A DNA stretch of 36,512 nt from the NCBI GenBank assembly GCA_021777995.1, contig JAJYCW010000027.1, positions 1 through 36,512 of the forward strand, written 5' to 3'. Positions within the stretch are counted from its first letter, which is position 1. Each line of letters opens with the position of its first letter. The notes beneath the pieces are model-generated. The model was not told the DNA's origin and made no database searches. It worked only from the letters and a program-made list of their open reading frames with translations. The DNA comes from a bacterium. Lineage in GTDB: Bacteria; Armatimonadota; Chthonomonadetes; Chthonomonadales; Chthonomonadaceae. The position numbers and the translations under genes are program-made. Shown piece by piece: positions 23,596-32,018 of the stretch.

Positions 23596-24117
23596 ATGAA
23601 AATGCCCTATTCACCAATTGAGATCTATGCGACGCTTGTGTATAGGAGATGTTTGCCCGAGGGGTCGGTGATATGTAGTCACGGTGTTGAGCGTGATGGA
23701 AACATCACGCGGTTGCGGTATCACTATGAGGGTGTACGCGAACACCTGGGAGATGGTATTCGATACCTGTATAGTCTGCCGTTCAAGCCATTCACTGTTA
23801 CGGCTAACTTCGATTCGTCCGTAGACACCATAATAGAGGTCTCTGCAGAGAACTCTGAACTGTCAAGCGCAGGTATAGCACGTATCATCTGCGCTATGAT
23901 CTGCATCATTCCAGAAACCGCCACTAAGGTTGGCGCAATGAAGTGGTTGAAACGCGTTACTGACGCTACTGAATATAACAACGAAGAGTTTCTAGCTAAG
24001 TTCTACGATGAGTACTTCGATGGCCCGCGTGCACCAACGCAGGTATTCAGAAGTTATGCAATTACTCTGGGTCTATGGGAACCCTGTCCCATAGAGTACC
24101 TAATGACAAAGGGTTAG
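23596..24117 (+). CDS. Uncharacterised protein, tandem paralogue 1
   Basis: 173 aa, with TAAGGAGC eight bases before the ATG. It is homologous to the gene at 24406: both begin M-x-M-x-YSP-[IV]-E-[IV]-Y, both have a hydrophobic CMICIIPET or ALICIIPET segment, and both end LG-[LI]-W-[EQ]-PCP-[IF]-E. The N-terminal half is strand-rich (SHGVERDGNITRLRYHYEG) and the C-terminal half is helical. One hydrophobic segment near residue 95-108 could be buried or membrane-associated. There is no signal peptide. I do not recognise the family. The shared first ten codons and leader indicate tandem duplication followed by strong divergence. Confidence 0.7.
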   Translation: MKMPYSPIEIYATLVYRRCLPEGSVICSHGVERDGNITRLRYHYEGVREHLGDGIRYLYSLPFKPFTVTANFDSSVDTIIEVSAENSELSSAGIARIICAMICIIPETATKVGAMKWLKRVTDATEYNNEEFLAKFYDEYFDGPRAPTQVFRSYAITLGLWEPCPIEYLMTKG

Positions 24118-24405
24118 TTTGCATGCCAGCTAGCAGCGGACAGTGGACTAACGCTGCAATTCTGAAATTTGCTAGTAAACCTGTTAGGCCAGAGTTACCT
24201 GGTAGCTTGCTTGCTTAATGATCCATCGAACGCTTGTGACAAAACTACTAACAATATGCGACTAGTATTGCATTGGACTTCAACCCAAACTGAACAACAA
24301 CGCGCATAGAACAGTATTCACAAACCAACCCAGCAGTAAACCTGTGCCGTTCCTCTGATTAGACTTCAGTTCTCATGTTTGTTTGCAACCATAAGGAGCG
24401 AACCC

Positions 24406-24936
24406 ATGGAAATGCTTTATTCCCCTGTTGAGGTCTACGGTAATTACGTTTTTCATAGCTGTGTACTAGGTCACGGACATTGCCATTACTACACAGAGAG
24501 AGATGATCACATCCTCCGGTTGGTCTACGACCTTCAGGACGTGCAAGACGATGAAGATGCTGTAGAACCAGAGCCCAATACATGCGAACGCAAATTGGCC
24601 GAAAGAGTAGTCGTGAAAGGAATCTTCGACACCGTAAGGAACGAGATGGTAGATATCGAGATAGAGGGCGCCGATGCCGCTATCCTGGGCCTGTATGTTG
24701 TTACACTGGCATTGATCTGCATCATACCTGAAACAAGCTCGCAAGAGGGAGGAATGCGATGGGCTAAGAAAATGCTGCATAATCCCAGGTTCATTGAATC
24801 GCCAAACCGGTATGTTTCATTTATAGATATGCCCGATGAATTCCTAGAAAATGCCGATAGTAGAGTTCATGATTTTCGTTCGCTCGCAAGTATGCTTGGA
24901 ATTTGGCAGCCGTGCCCGTTTGAATGTTTGGTCTAA
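24406..24936 (+). CDS. Uncharacterised protein, tandem paralogue 2
   Basis: 176 aa from the ATG at 24406. The frame is open from 24379, but ATAAGGAGC precedes this ATG and matches the leader of its paralogue. It shares MEMLYSPVEVYG, the ALICIIPETSS segment and the C-terminal LGIWQPCPFECL with the gene at 23596. The middle differs, with a very acidic loop (DVQDDEDAVEPEPN) absent from the other copy. There is no signal peptide or known motif. The 288-base gap between the paralogues has no other gene and may hold its own promoter, since the two are not tightly spaced. The intact divergent duplicates suggest both are under selection, possibly for different partners. Confidence 0.7.
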   Translation: MEMLYSPVEVYGNYVFHSCVLGHGHCHYYTERDDHILRLVYDLQDVQDDEDAVEPEPNTCERKLAERVVVKGIFDTVRNEMVDIEIEGADAAILGLYVVTLALICIIPETSSQEGGMRWAKKMLHNPRFIESPNRYVSFIDMPDEFLENADSRVHDFRSLASMLGIWQPCPFECLV

Positions 24937-25010
24937 AGTATCTGTCTCAATCACTTGTCGACCATGCCTGTGGTGCCAGTCAACATCGTAAGACGCCATC
25001 GTTATGCCGG

Positions 25011-25619
25011 CTACTGTGTTGCAGGACCAGCAAGGTTAAGGCGACAAAGCGGACAGAGGTCATCACCCGCTTCAAAAGCAGTGCCGCATTTGCGGCACTG
25101 CTTCCACCCATGCACAAGCCGCCAGTGTTGCAACTGTACCGTAGCCCTTATCTGGGCACCAATGGCACGGCGAATACTGTCAACCTTAATCGATTGCAAT
25201 CGTTCTAGCTGCACGTCTAGCTGGCGCTGCTCGCCTGGAGTAAGGGTCTGAGCTTCAAGCTCCTCAGGACTGGGTTCATTGCGGTTCGCAATCTCTGTAG
25301 CTACGAATTCCCCGTCAGGTCGCAACACGATCTTCTTGATCACATCCCCGCCCAACCGGCGGTTAATGCGTTTGAGAATCTCCTCATGCAGAAGGTTGAG
25401 CTCATGAGACCACACGCTGCTTTTTGTGCGAACGAATAGGATGCCGTCGTGCACTTTCTCCACTCGTGTTGCCCGCGCCGCCTGTTCGCCCACAGCATCT
25501 GCCCAGAACGGAATGGCCATTGACTCACGCAGGCGCGCGGCATTGGGCATGAGGGCGATTACCTCTGGCAACAGGCCGTCTATTCTGCGACGGCCACCAC
25601 TCTCCCTTTTTGTTCTCAA
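25011..25619 (-). CDS. DUF721 (DciA-like) protein with C-terminal zinc ribbon
   Basis: 202 aa. The start is TTG at 25619, overlapping the recF stop as TTGA. Residues about 15-110 are DUF721: FWADAVGEQAARATRVEKV, then ILFVRTKSSVWSHELNLL and LKRINRRLGGDVIKKIVL. DciA, of this family, loads the replicative helicase in bacteria lacking DnaC. The C-terminus adds a zinc-ribbon-like tail, CRKCGTAFEAGDDLCPLC (two Cys-x2-Cys pairs), not present in the short form. Coupling to recF is a recurrent arrangement near oriC or gyrase genes, although dnaA and dnaN are not in the window. The protein most likely acts at replication forks. Confidence 0.85.
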   Translation of the reverse strand: MRTKRESGGRRRIDGLLPEVIALMPNAARLRESMAIPFWADAVGEQAARATRVEKVHDGILFVRTKSSVWSHELNLLHEEILKRINRRLGGDVIKKIVLRPDGEFVATEIANRNEPSPEELEAQTLTPGEQRQLDVQLERLQSIKVDSIRRAIGAQIRATVQLQHWRLVHGWKQCRKCGTAFEAGDDLCPLCRLNLAGPATQ

Positions 25620-26848
25620 CTATCCCTCCAGGCCGTTAGGGCACCCTGTTCCATACGATATATGGCGGCACGATCTCGTATCTCTGCTGGCAAGAACCGC
25701 ACATTGGTACAGGTAATGAATACCTGGTTAGCTGCATTCGTCCAGTGCATAAGATGCGTTCGCCTTGCGTCGTCCAGGTCGCTCATAACGTCATCTAGCA
25801 GAAGCACCGGGGGCTCACCCACCTGTTGCTCAATGAGGCGGTACTCTGCCAACTTCACCGCAAGCGCTGCTGTCCTCTGTTGCCCCTGTGAGCCATACAG
25901 CCGCGCATTACGTCCGTTTATCATGAACTGGATATCATCACGTTGAGGACCGAGCAGCGTGGTGCCTCTGCGCAGTTCATCATGTCGCACCTGCTCTAAC
26001 TGTGTTGTAAAGGCAGTGGCAATCTGCTCAGGCGCTGGCACATACCCAGCCATCGTATCATCGTCTGCTTCGCCAGGGTCATCCAGGTACCAACCCTCAG
26101 ATCGGGACTCTCCCACTGAAACGGGCCACTCTGGCAGCGCAAAACCAGGAACATACCTTAGTTCCAGGTCCTCCAGTCCGTCGGTAAGATCCCTGTGGGC
26201 TTCGCGGGCAAGAGGTGACAGTTGTCGGAGATATTCGCTTCGCTTGTGAGAGATTACTGCTCCGTAAGACACAAGTTGAAGGGTCCACTCTTCCAGACCA
26301 GAACTCTCAATGGATGCACGGTGGTCTCGGATCTCCTTTAATAGCCGGTTACGCTGTTCGAGAACACGCCGATACTGTGCGAAGTCATGCACGTAGCGAG
26401 GACTAATCTGGGAGATTTCCATGTTTAGAAAATGTCGACGATCAGCTGGTTCACCATCAAGAAGCGGAAGATCGCTCGCGCTGAAGAATACCACGTTTAG
26501 GCACCCTAGCAGGTCTACTACGCGTGTGCGCTTTGAGCCGTTCACGATAACGCTTTTGCGGTCATTGCACTGGACATTCACCTGCAGGTCTACATGCCCT
26601 TCACGCTCCGTAAGCACCGTTGCTGAGACGGATGCGCCAGACTCCCCCTGTGCCACCATTTCGCCTTCTCGTTGGGCGCGCAGTGAGCGAGTAGTTGCCA
26701 GCAGCCAAATTGCTTCTAGAACGCTGGTTTTTCCTTGCGCGTTTTGCCCTTGAAGAATGTTGATGCCCTTACTGGGCACAAGATCTACCTCTTGGCATAT
26801 GCGGAAGTTTTTGAGGGATAATTGCTCAACTAACAAGCGAACCACCAA
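25616..26848 (-). CDS. recF: DNA replication/repair protein RecF
   Basis: 410 aa. The ORF starts with TTG at 26848; GTG at 26845 is an alternative, and GGAAGG lies about 13-16 bases upstream. Features are Walker A GQNAQGKTS near residue 35, a Q-loop region, the ABC signature-like YGSQGQQRT and Walker B LLLDDVMSDLD, in an SMC-like ATPase with a long helical middle. RecF binds gapped DNA with RecO and RecR and helps load RecA at single-strand gaps. Residues about 235-275 contain an acidic insert (DDPGEADDDTMAG) that looks longer than usual. The downstream DUF721 gene overlaps by four bases, so both come from one mRNA. Confidence 0.93.
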   Translation of the reverse strand: MVVRLLVEQLSLKNFRICQEVDLVPSKGINILQGQNAQGKTSVLEAIWLLATTRSLRAQREGEMVAQGESGASVSATVLTEREGHVDLQVNVQCNDRKSVIVNGSKRTRVVDLLGCLNVVFFSASDLPLLDGEPADRRHFLNMEISQISPRYVHDFAQYRRVLEQRNRLLKEIRDHRASIESSGLEEWTLQLVSYGAVISHKRSEYLRQLSPLAREAHRDLTDGLEDLELRYVPGFALPEWPVSVGESRSEGWYLDDPGEADDDTMAGYVPAPEQIATAFTTQLEQVRHDELRRGTTLLGPQRDDIQFMINGRNARLYGSQGQQRTAALAVKLAEYRLIEQQVGEPPVLLLDDVMSDLDDARRTHLMHWTNAANQVFITCTNVRFLPAEIRDRAAIYRMEQGALTAWRDS

Positions 26849-27302
26849 TCAGTTCGTACTACCTTCCGGAGTCCGGACTCTTTATATAAAGATGTGATTA
26901 TTCTTATTAGCGTACTGAAAAGTCTCATAAATTTACGAATGTCAACGCATACACTGGCCCAAGACAAAGAATGATATGTTAGTTATGGGATGTAAATAGC
27001 AGCTATTGATAGGTAACTATCCCATTTGAAAGGTGTATATTATTCTACCTGTGTTTGTTGTGAGATTATTCCGATAATGGGTAATTGTTCACTAATTATC
27101 AACCTCGGTAATGTAACTCAGCAGCACTTTCAGCATAGATCCCAGTATTCAGAACAGGTTCTCAAAAGTTTTGAGTCATGGCTGAAAACTATCTCTGCAA
27201 AGGGTCAATCTTTACCTCATTCCTTCTACTTGCACTGGTTGAACCGATCCTCTTAATACGGCAGTGATGCTGAAAACTCGTGATGAAGGGTGAGATTCCC
27301 AC
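26849..27302. other. Non-coding AT-rich region upstream of recF
   Basis: There is a perfect 12-base palindrome, GAGTCCGGACTC (26869-26880), next to TTTATATAAA (26881-26890), just before recF. It may be an operator or part of the promoter. The plus-strand frame 27026-27256 has no ribosome site and no recognisable sequence. No tRNA or terminator is apparent. Confidence 0.4.
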
Positions 27303-28412
27303 TCAACCGCCGTCGGTCACGGACCTGAAGTCTTTTACCCTTGCAAATTGCAAAAAGTTTGCGTCGTGGTTGTTGTGCGGGCCACCTGCGTTGTCATCAT
27401 CGGAGGTGCGAATAACGGCGATGAGGTCGCGTCCTGCATATTGCCAGTCGGCGTACTGAAAGCCATGGTAAACCGGTTCTGGATGATGCAGTAGAGTAGA
27501 ACGGATTTCCCACTTTCGTAGATTACGCGATCTTGCGAGACACAACGTGTTGCGCGTTTCAACAGGAAGCCTATTTCGGTAACGCGGCGGCACGTAGTTG
27601 CAAAGCGTCCAGTAGTAAGTTGAGAATGGATCGTATCGTATCGTGAATTTCTTGCTGCCGCCAGGAAATGGTACAAAACCCCTATCGGGGTTAAATACCG
27701 CAGTTGCTCCATCCTCGCTCAGGTTTACAATTGCAGCGTGTTCTGGATGGTTCTCGGTGTGTACTCTCAAGAGGTTAGCAACACTTCCATCTCGGCATGG
27801 AACGACGTTTCCTTCCAGCCATCCGCCAAACCGTCCATTCAACCAGCTGGCGTCTCGAGGAAGCACGTTGGACTTGGTCCAGTGGTTGGCACGAAGCAGA
27901 TCACAGCCTAATGGTGCTGACATGACAAAGGATTGGAAGCAGGTACCCCATTCACCTGGCCCCATCATGTCCTCCACGGCTTTCCATACACGGTTTGCGT
28001 GAATTAGTACGGGAGTGGGTGCACAATGATACCGGGCATCATTCAGCAGGAGACCGGTTTCTGCGGACTCGGGTTGAGTCCATGTGCAGCCGCCATCACG
28101 CGAACTGCGTATCACTAGGTGGCCGCCTTCGCCGCTCGTGCCCATAATGTAAAGAACCGCATTTACAACAAATAAGGATGACCAAAACTGGTTGACAATA
28201 GTGCTGACATGCCTCCAGCGCAGCCCTGCATCATATGAATGGAATATCAGCGTGGTGTTGCAAGAGGAGCCGGGACCGAAGAGGTCGTGGCTACAAACAA
28301 GCCGACCATCCGGCAGCGTTTCTATCGAGGGTGATCCGATATATTGCTGGCCACACGCATACAGGTGATTTACATTAATTACACTATCTGCTCTCAGCAA
28401 GAGTTTCCCCAT
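27303..28412 (-). CDS. Sialidase/BNR-repeat propeller protein
   Basis: 369 aa. The ATG at 28412 has no clear Shine-Dalgarno site. Asp-box-like motifs occur at SYDAGLRW and SSRDGGCTW, and the chain alternates strands as in six-bladed sialidase propellers. Other segments include ETLPDGRLVCSHDLFG and RFGGWLEGNVVPCRDG, familiar from exo-alpha-sialidase family proteins of environmental bacteria. No signal peptide is visible, so it may be cytoplasmic. The Arg triad of true sialidases cannot be assigned with confidence, so the substrate could be another glycan. It stands alone, with gaps of more than 100 bases on both sides. Confidence 0.75.
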   Translation of the reverse strand: MGKLLLRADSVINVNHLYACGQQYIGSPSIETLPDGRLVCSHDLFGPGSSCNTTLIFHSYDAGLRWRHVSTIVNQFWSSLFVVNAVLYIMGTSGEGGHLVIRSSRDGGCTWTQPESAETGLLLNDARYHCAPTPVLIHANRVWKAVEDMMGPGEWGTCFQSFVMSAPLGCDLLRANHWTKSNVLPRDASWLNGRFGGWLEGNVVPCRDGSVANLLRVHTENHPEHAAIVNLSEDGATAVFNPDRGFVPFPGGSKKFTIRYDPFSTYYWTLCNYVPPRYRNRLPVETRNTLCLARSRNLRKWEIRSTLLHHPEPVYHGFQYADWQYAGRDLIAVIRTSDDDNAGGPHNNHDANFLQFARVKDFRSVTDGG

Positions 28413-28552
28413 CGTATTGCGAAAGACTGTAACAGATTTAGTATCACTATGCCACCCGACTTAGGGTGCTGTGGTGCAGGGCTTTATGGCAACTCTTTGT
28501 TGGTTGCTGCAATTATTGTGCCGAAGTAGCACCAAATCTGTAGCAATTGACC

Positions 28553-29500
28553 TTAATCATTGTGAAGAATTGCATTCAGTGCTTCGCGCAGGTGAGGATA
28601 TTCGAAGAGGAAACCGCTCTTTGTCAGGTTTGCAGGAACCGCTCGCTGGCCACCCAATAACGTGGTGGCAAACTCACCCAGAAGCAGCCGTAACAGAAAC
28701 GCAGGCACTGGAATTACCGCAGGCCGTTTCAGTACCTCACCGAGGACAGTACTGAACTCACGGTTCACGACAGGATTAGGGGCAGTAAGATTGTATATTC
28801 CCTGATAGCGTGGATTGAGCACTGCTTCAACAAATGCGTTGGCAACGTCGTCAACATGTATCCACGGCATCCACTGCCTACCGTTGCCTAATGGACCACC
28901 TAAACCGAGCCGCCATGGACTAAACGGTAAGAATGGCGGCTGTAGCAAGGCGGGGAGAGCTCCGCCGTCGGCACCTAGAACGATCCCGATGCGGAAGATT
29001 ACCGTCTGTACGCTCTGGTTTGAAACCGATTGGGCAGCCTTTTCCCACGCGCTGCACACATGCGCGAGAAAGTCGTTACCCGCCGACCGGTCTTCCAGTG
29101 CAAGCTCGTCACCAGTATTCCCATAGTAACCAACGGCCGATGCCGAAACCAGTTTGCCATGTGTCATGTTAGACACCAGTACTTTGGTGGTATCAACGCG
29201 GGAGTTCATGATGGCAGTCTTGCGTTCGCTTGTCCACCGTCTTCCCGCAACCGACTCACCTGCCAGGTTGATAACAACGTCTGCCTCGCGCACCACATGC
29301 TGCCAGTCACCGGCATCACCAGGCTTCCATTCCACTATCTGCAGATTGGCTGGCGCAGCCTCAGGCTTTAAGGCTGTTCCACGAGTAAGGATCGTAACGT
29401 GAAGGCCGTGTTTCAGGAGTCTTGCGGTAACGGCTCTGCCTATGAAGCCAGTTGCGCCGGCAGCCACTATGTGGTTGGGTGCAGAAGCAGTGTCATTCAC
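28553..29500 (-). CDS. TIGR01777-family NAD(P)-dependent epimerase/SDR39U1-like protein
   Basis: 315 aa, with a GTG start directly after the stop of the upstream TPR gene (zero spacing). The Rossmann motif GATGFIGRAVTARLL near residue 14 binds NAD(P). VVINLAGESVAGRRW and SASAVGYYGNTGDE are hallmarks of the TIGR01777 group (YfcH, SDR39U1), and the C-terminal DUF1731-type end has RPAVIPVPAFLLRLLLGE. These extended SDRs are cytosolic and their substrates are unknown; a sugar or quinone role has been suggested for relatives. It is the last gene of the badF-hsp70-TPR operon. Confidence 0.92.
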   Translation of the reverse strand: MNDTASAPNHIVAAGATGFIGRAVTARLLKHGLHVTILTRGTALKPEAAPANLQIVEWKPGDAGDWQHVVREADVVINLAGESVAGRRWTSERKTAIMNSRVDTTKVLVSNMTHGKLVSASAVGYYGNTGDELALEDRSAGNDFLAHVCSAWEKAAQSVSNQSVQTVIFRIGIVLGADGGALPALLQPPFLPFSPWRLGLGGPLGNGRQWMPWIHVDDVANAFVEAVLNPRYQGIYNLTAPNPVVNREFSTVLGEVLKRPAVIPVPAFLLRLLLGEFATTLLGGQRAVPANLTKSGFLFEYPHLREALNAILHND

Positions 29501-30340
29501 TTAGCTGACACCAAAAAGCATGGGGAATAACCAATGGACAATTTCTACTAACGAAAGGCATGTTGACAGCACTGTAAGCAGAGCAGCAGTAATGACCAGT
29601 GAGTGCCCACTAAGGTAGCGGCTGGAGCTTATTAGCCGACGTGCTGCCAGTGCCCGCGTAAAAGCATATGGACCCAACACCAATCCAGCGATGGGGATGA
29701 GGCTAAGCACCGAGAGATTGAGTGCCTGCTGGGCTTCACGGCAAGCGACGGGTTCAAAGTGGTACCGACCCTGCAGGTCTGGTGCCGTGCTGCTGGTGGC
29801 TTTTCTGGCAGCCCGCCGCGGTTTTCGTGTAGGGGGCGGAAGGTTGATTGGCAGTAGCTGTTCCTCACCCAGTTTGGCTACTAAGGCGCCCTGCACTTCT
29901 ACCGCGGAAGCGCTAGGTTCATCGGCCTGTTCGTCTACAGAGGAGTCTTCAGTGTATGCGGTACTGGGAGGAGTAGTTTGACCGCTTTCAGCTAACTTGT
30001 CCCTCCAACGTTTGAGCACTTGTGCTGCCTGCTCGTAGTCCGGTTCCAACTGGATGGCGCTCTCCAGAGCAGTTATAGCGTCACCAGTTCTGCCCAGGCG
30101 CTCTAAGGCAATACCCAGGTTGTACCTGGCCTGCGCGCTGTCGGGAGCAAGCTGCACAGAGCGTAGCAGCATGCGGACAGCATCCTTATCGCGTTTCAAC
30201 TCGTAATAGAGTCCACCAAGCACCTGATGCGCATAAAAGTCATTTGGGCTGTTTGCGCATGCCTGCTCCAGCAGAGGAAGCGCAGCGTCGTAATCCTGGC
30301 GGCGCAAAGCGGCCAACCCGCGGTCGCGTTCAGCGCTCAT
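29501..30340 (-). CDS. TPR protein with C-terminal membrane domain
   Basis: 279 aa, ATG with GGAGAG upstream. Residues 1-125 are three to four TPRs (RQDYDAALPLLEQACANSP, LGRTGDAITALESAIQLEP). A Pro/Ser/acidic linker follows (residues 125-180), with basic KPRRAARKA. The C-terminus has two hydrophobic segments (LNLSVLSLIPIAGLVLGPYAF and SLVITAALLTVLSTCLSLVEIVHWLF) resembling a DUF4190-type membrane domain. The TPRs most likely face the cytoplasm, since there is no signal peptide. It lies 13 bases after the Hsp70-like gene, and TPR proteins commonly bind Hsp70s, so a co-chaperone-like role is an attractive inference. Confidence 0.85.
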   Translation of the reverse strand: MSAERDRGLAALRRQDYDAALPLLEQACANSPNDFYAHQVLGGLYYELKRDKDAVRMLLRSVQLAPDSAQARYNLGIALERLGRTGDAITALESAIQLEPDYEQAAQVLKRWRDKLAESGQTTPPSTAYTEDSSVDEQADEPSASAVEVQGALVAKLGEEQLLPINLPPPTRKPRRAARKATSSTAPDLQGRYHFEPVACREAQQALNLSVLSLIPIAGLVLGPYAFTRALAARRLISSSRYLSGHSLVITAALLTVLSTCLSLVEIVHWLFPMLFGVS

Positions 30341-30353
30341 TTAGCTCTCCGGG

Positions 30354-31991
30354 TTAACGTAGTTTTACTACACGTTCTTCAGTGCGCAAGTCGCGCTGAA
30401 CAAGAAGATCATGAATGGTGGCGCAAAGGTACCGGTTAATATCGATTGAGAAGTCGATACGCAGGCGCGCCTGGCTGCCTTGTCCTGGCCGGGCCATACG
30501 CAGAGTGTCTCCTTCGTTCAATGCAATTACGCATTCCGCCTCTTCAGCATCGCTAGGTACCCAGTACTCGTTTCCATTGCTTCTGCGGCTCCAGTTAAGA
30601 GCAGTTCTACCGGCGTAGCCTACCTCACAGATTGGCAGCCGGAAAAACTGTTGACCCTCTGTTACTGCATAATACCGCGTTTCAAACGGGTTTGGCGTGG
30701 GATACGACGTACCTCGGCGTACTAGCCTCTCATACTCCGGACGCTGCTGTGCGTCGTTATAGACCCTTATTGCATAGTCATGGTGAACTATCTGGTCTAC
30801 GGTGTAACCCGCACCAAAAACAGCTGCGCCTTTCACTACCGCCTCAAATGGCTCCCAATAGTGGACTCGCTGTGGTCCAAAAATGCGTTCAAACAGGTCG
30901 CGTACCCCAGGCAGCAGCGTACTGCCGCCAACCATCAGTACTGCGTCTATTTCGCTTTCATCGAGGTCGTGTTTGCAGTCGTCGAGCAGTGCCTCAGTTA
31001 GCGTTTCAAGCGTGCGATAGAGACCCTTGGTGTTGAGCAGCTCCAGGAACTCGTGCCGTGTAACCTCAATTCTAGAGCCACCCTGCAGCAGGAAAAAGCT
31101 GGAATCAGCAATGTTCGCCTTGTTACTGAGATCCTTTTTAACTGTTTCTGCCTGGCTAAGCAGAATGGGCCTCAAGGCAGTTTGGTGGGCCGCCAGCTTC
31201 TCACAGGCGAGGTCAGCTAGCCAGTTATCGACCGTCTCTCCACCCAGGTTCATTCCGCGGCCAGCAATCAGTTTGGCCCTGCGTTGATCGCCCTCTTTGC
31301 CGCCGCTCTGCTGAGGATTGTGCGTTTTCACAATGGCGAGATCGAGCGTGCCACCGCCAAAATCCACCACCATCAGGTGCTTCTCATCCGTAAGATCAAC
31401 GCCATATCCTAACGCAGCAGCTACAGGCTCATCCAGAGTGTGGAATCGTGATACGCCTAATTTACGGGTTATCTGGTAGAGTTCGGCGCGGTACGGCTCA
31501 TAGCTGTCAACGGGAACCGTCATTGTAAGGTCGGTAACCTGTCCCTCGCGCCGCCAGAAGGTTAGCTTGCGCATGAGGCGCTGCATTCGGGTGCGGTTGG
31601 GATCAGCGTGCAGCCGTTCGTAGTCGCCGCAGTCATCTAGCAGCTCACGCAGAAAGACAGTAGCGCAGCTGCGGGCAGAAATGGTATCCGAACCTACCTG
31701 GGCAACCGCCTGCTGGCTAGTGCGTGCAAGGGTTTTCTTAAACGATCTCGCTAGAGGATTGAGCGTGCCGAGATCAATACCAGGCAAAATCTCTTTTGCT
31801 GCGAGTGCTGGCCGACCAATGATGGCTCGTTGAGTATCCTGAAAATAGATAATCGAAGGGATAAGTGGAGTATGCCAGGCAGGCTCATAATCTACAAGCT
31901 CGTCCAGCGTTACTGTAACGGCATGCGTGCCTACCCACTTTGCAACCAGGGTATTGGTTGTTCCTAAGTCTATCGCCCAGTGTGTTTCCAT
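30354..31991 (-). CDS. Hsp70/DnaK-family ATPase with short C-terminus
   Basis: 545 aa. The nucleotide-binding domain is clear: METHWAIDLGTTNTLVAKW (phosphate 1), DEPVAAALGYG, LMVVDFGGGTLDLAIV (phosphate 2), GGETVDNWLADLAC and VLMVGGSTLLPGVRDLF (adenosine). After residue about 400 the chain lacks a canonical DnaK substrate-binding domain and lid. It has a shorter strand-rich region with NWSRRSNGNEYWVPSDAEEAE. It is therefore not the housekeeping DnaK but a specialised Hsp70-like protein, as found in operons with TPR or von Willebrand genes. It is 27 bases after the kinase gene and 13 before the TPR gene, so all are co-transcribed. Confidence 0.9.
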   Translation of the reverse strand: METHWAIDLGTTNTLVAKWVGTHAVTVTLDELVDYEPAWHTPLIPSIIYFQDTQRAIIGRPALAAKEILPGIDLGTLNPLARSFKKTLARTSQQAVAQVGSDTISARSCATVFLRELLDDCGDYERLHADPNRTRMQRLMRKLTFWRREGQVTDLTMTVPVDSYEPYRAELYQITRKLGVSRFHTLDEPVAAALGYGVDLTDEKHLMVVDFGGGTLDLAIVKTHNPQQSGGKEGDQRRAKLIAGRGMNLGGETVDNWLADLACEKLAAHQTALRPILLSQAETVKKDLSNKANIADSSFFLLQGGSRIEVTRHEFLELLNTKGLYRTLETLTEALLDDCKHDLDESEIDAVLMVGGSTLLPGVRDLFERIFGPQRVHYWEPFEAVVKGAAVFGAGYTVDQIVHHDYAIRVYNDAQQRPEYERLVRRGTSYPTPNPFETRYYAVTEGQQFFRLPICEVGYAGRTALNWSRRSNGNEYWVPSDAEEAECVIALNEGDTLRMARPGQGSQARLRIDFSIDINRYLCATIHDLLVQRDLRTEERVVKLR

Positions 31992-32018
31992 AGAGTAGTT
32001 CTATATACGAACAGACAT

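Noticed and set aside
27026-27256. Plus-strand ORF of 76 aa upstream of recF
   Set aside because: AAAGG precedes it only weakly and the sequence has no signal, motif or domain. Probably chance in AT-rich DNA.
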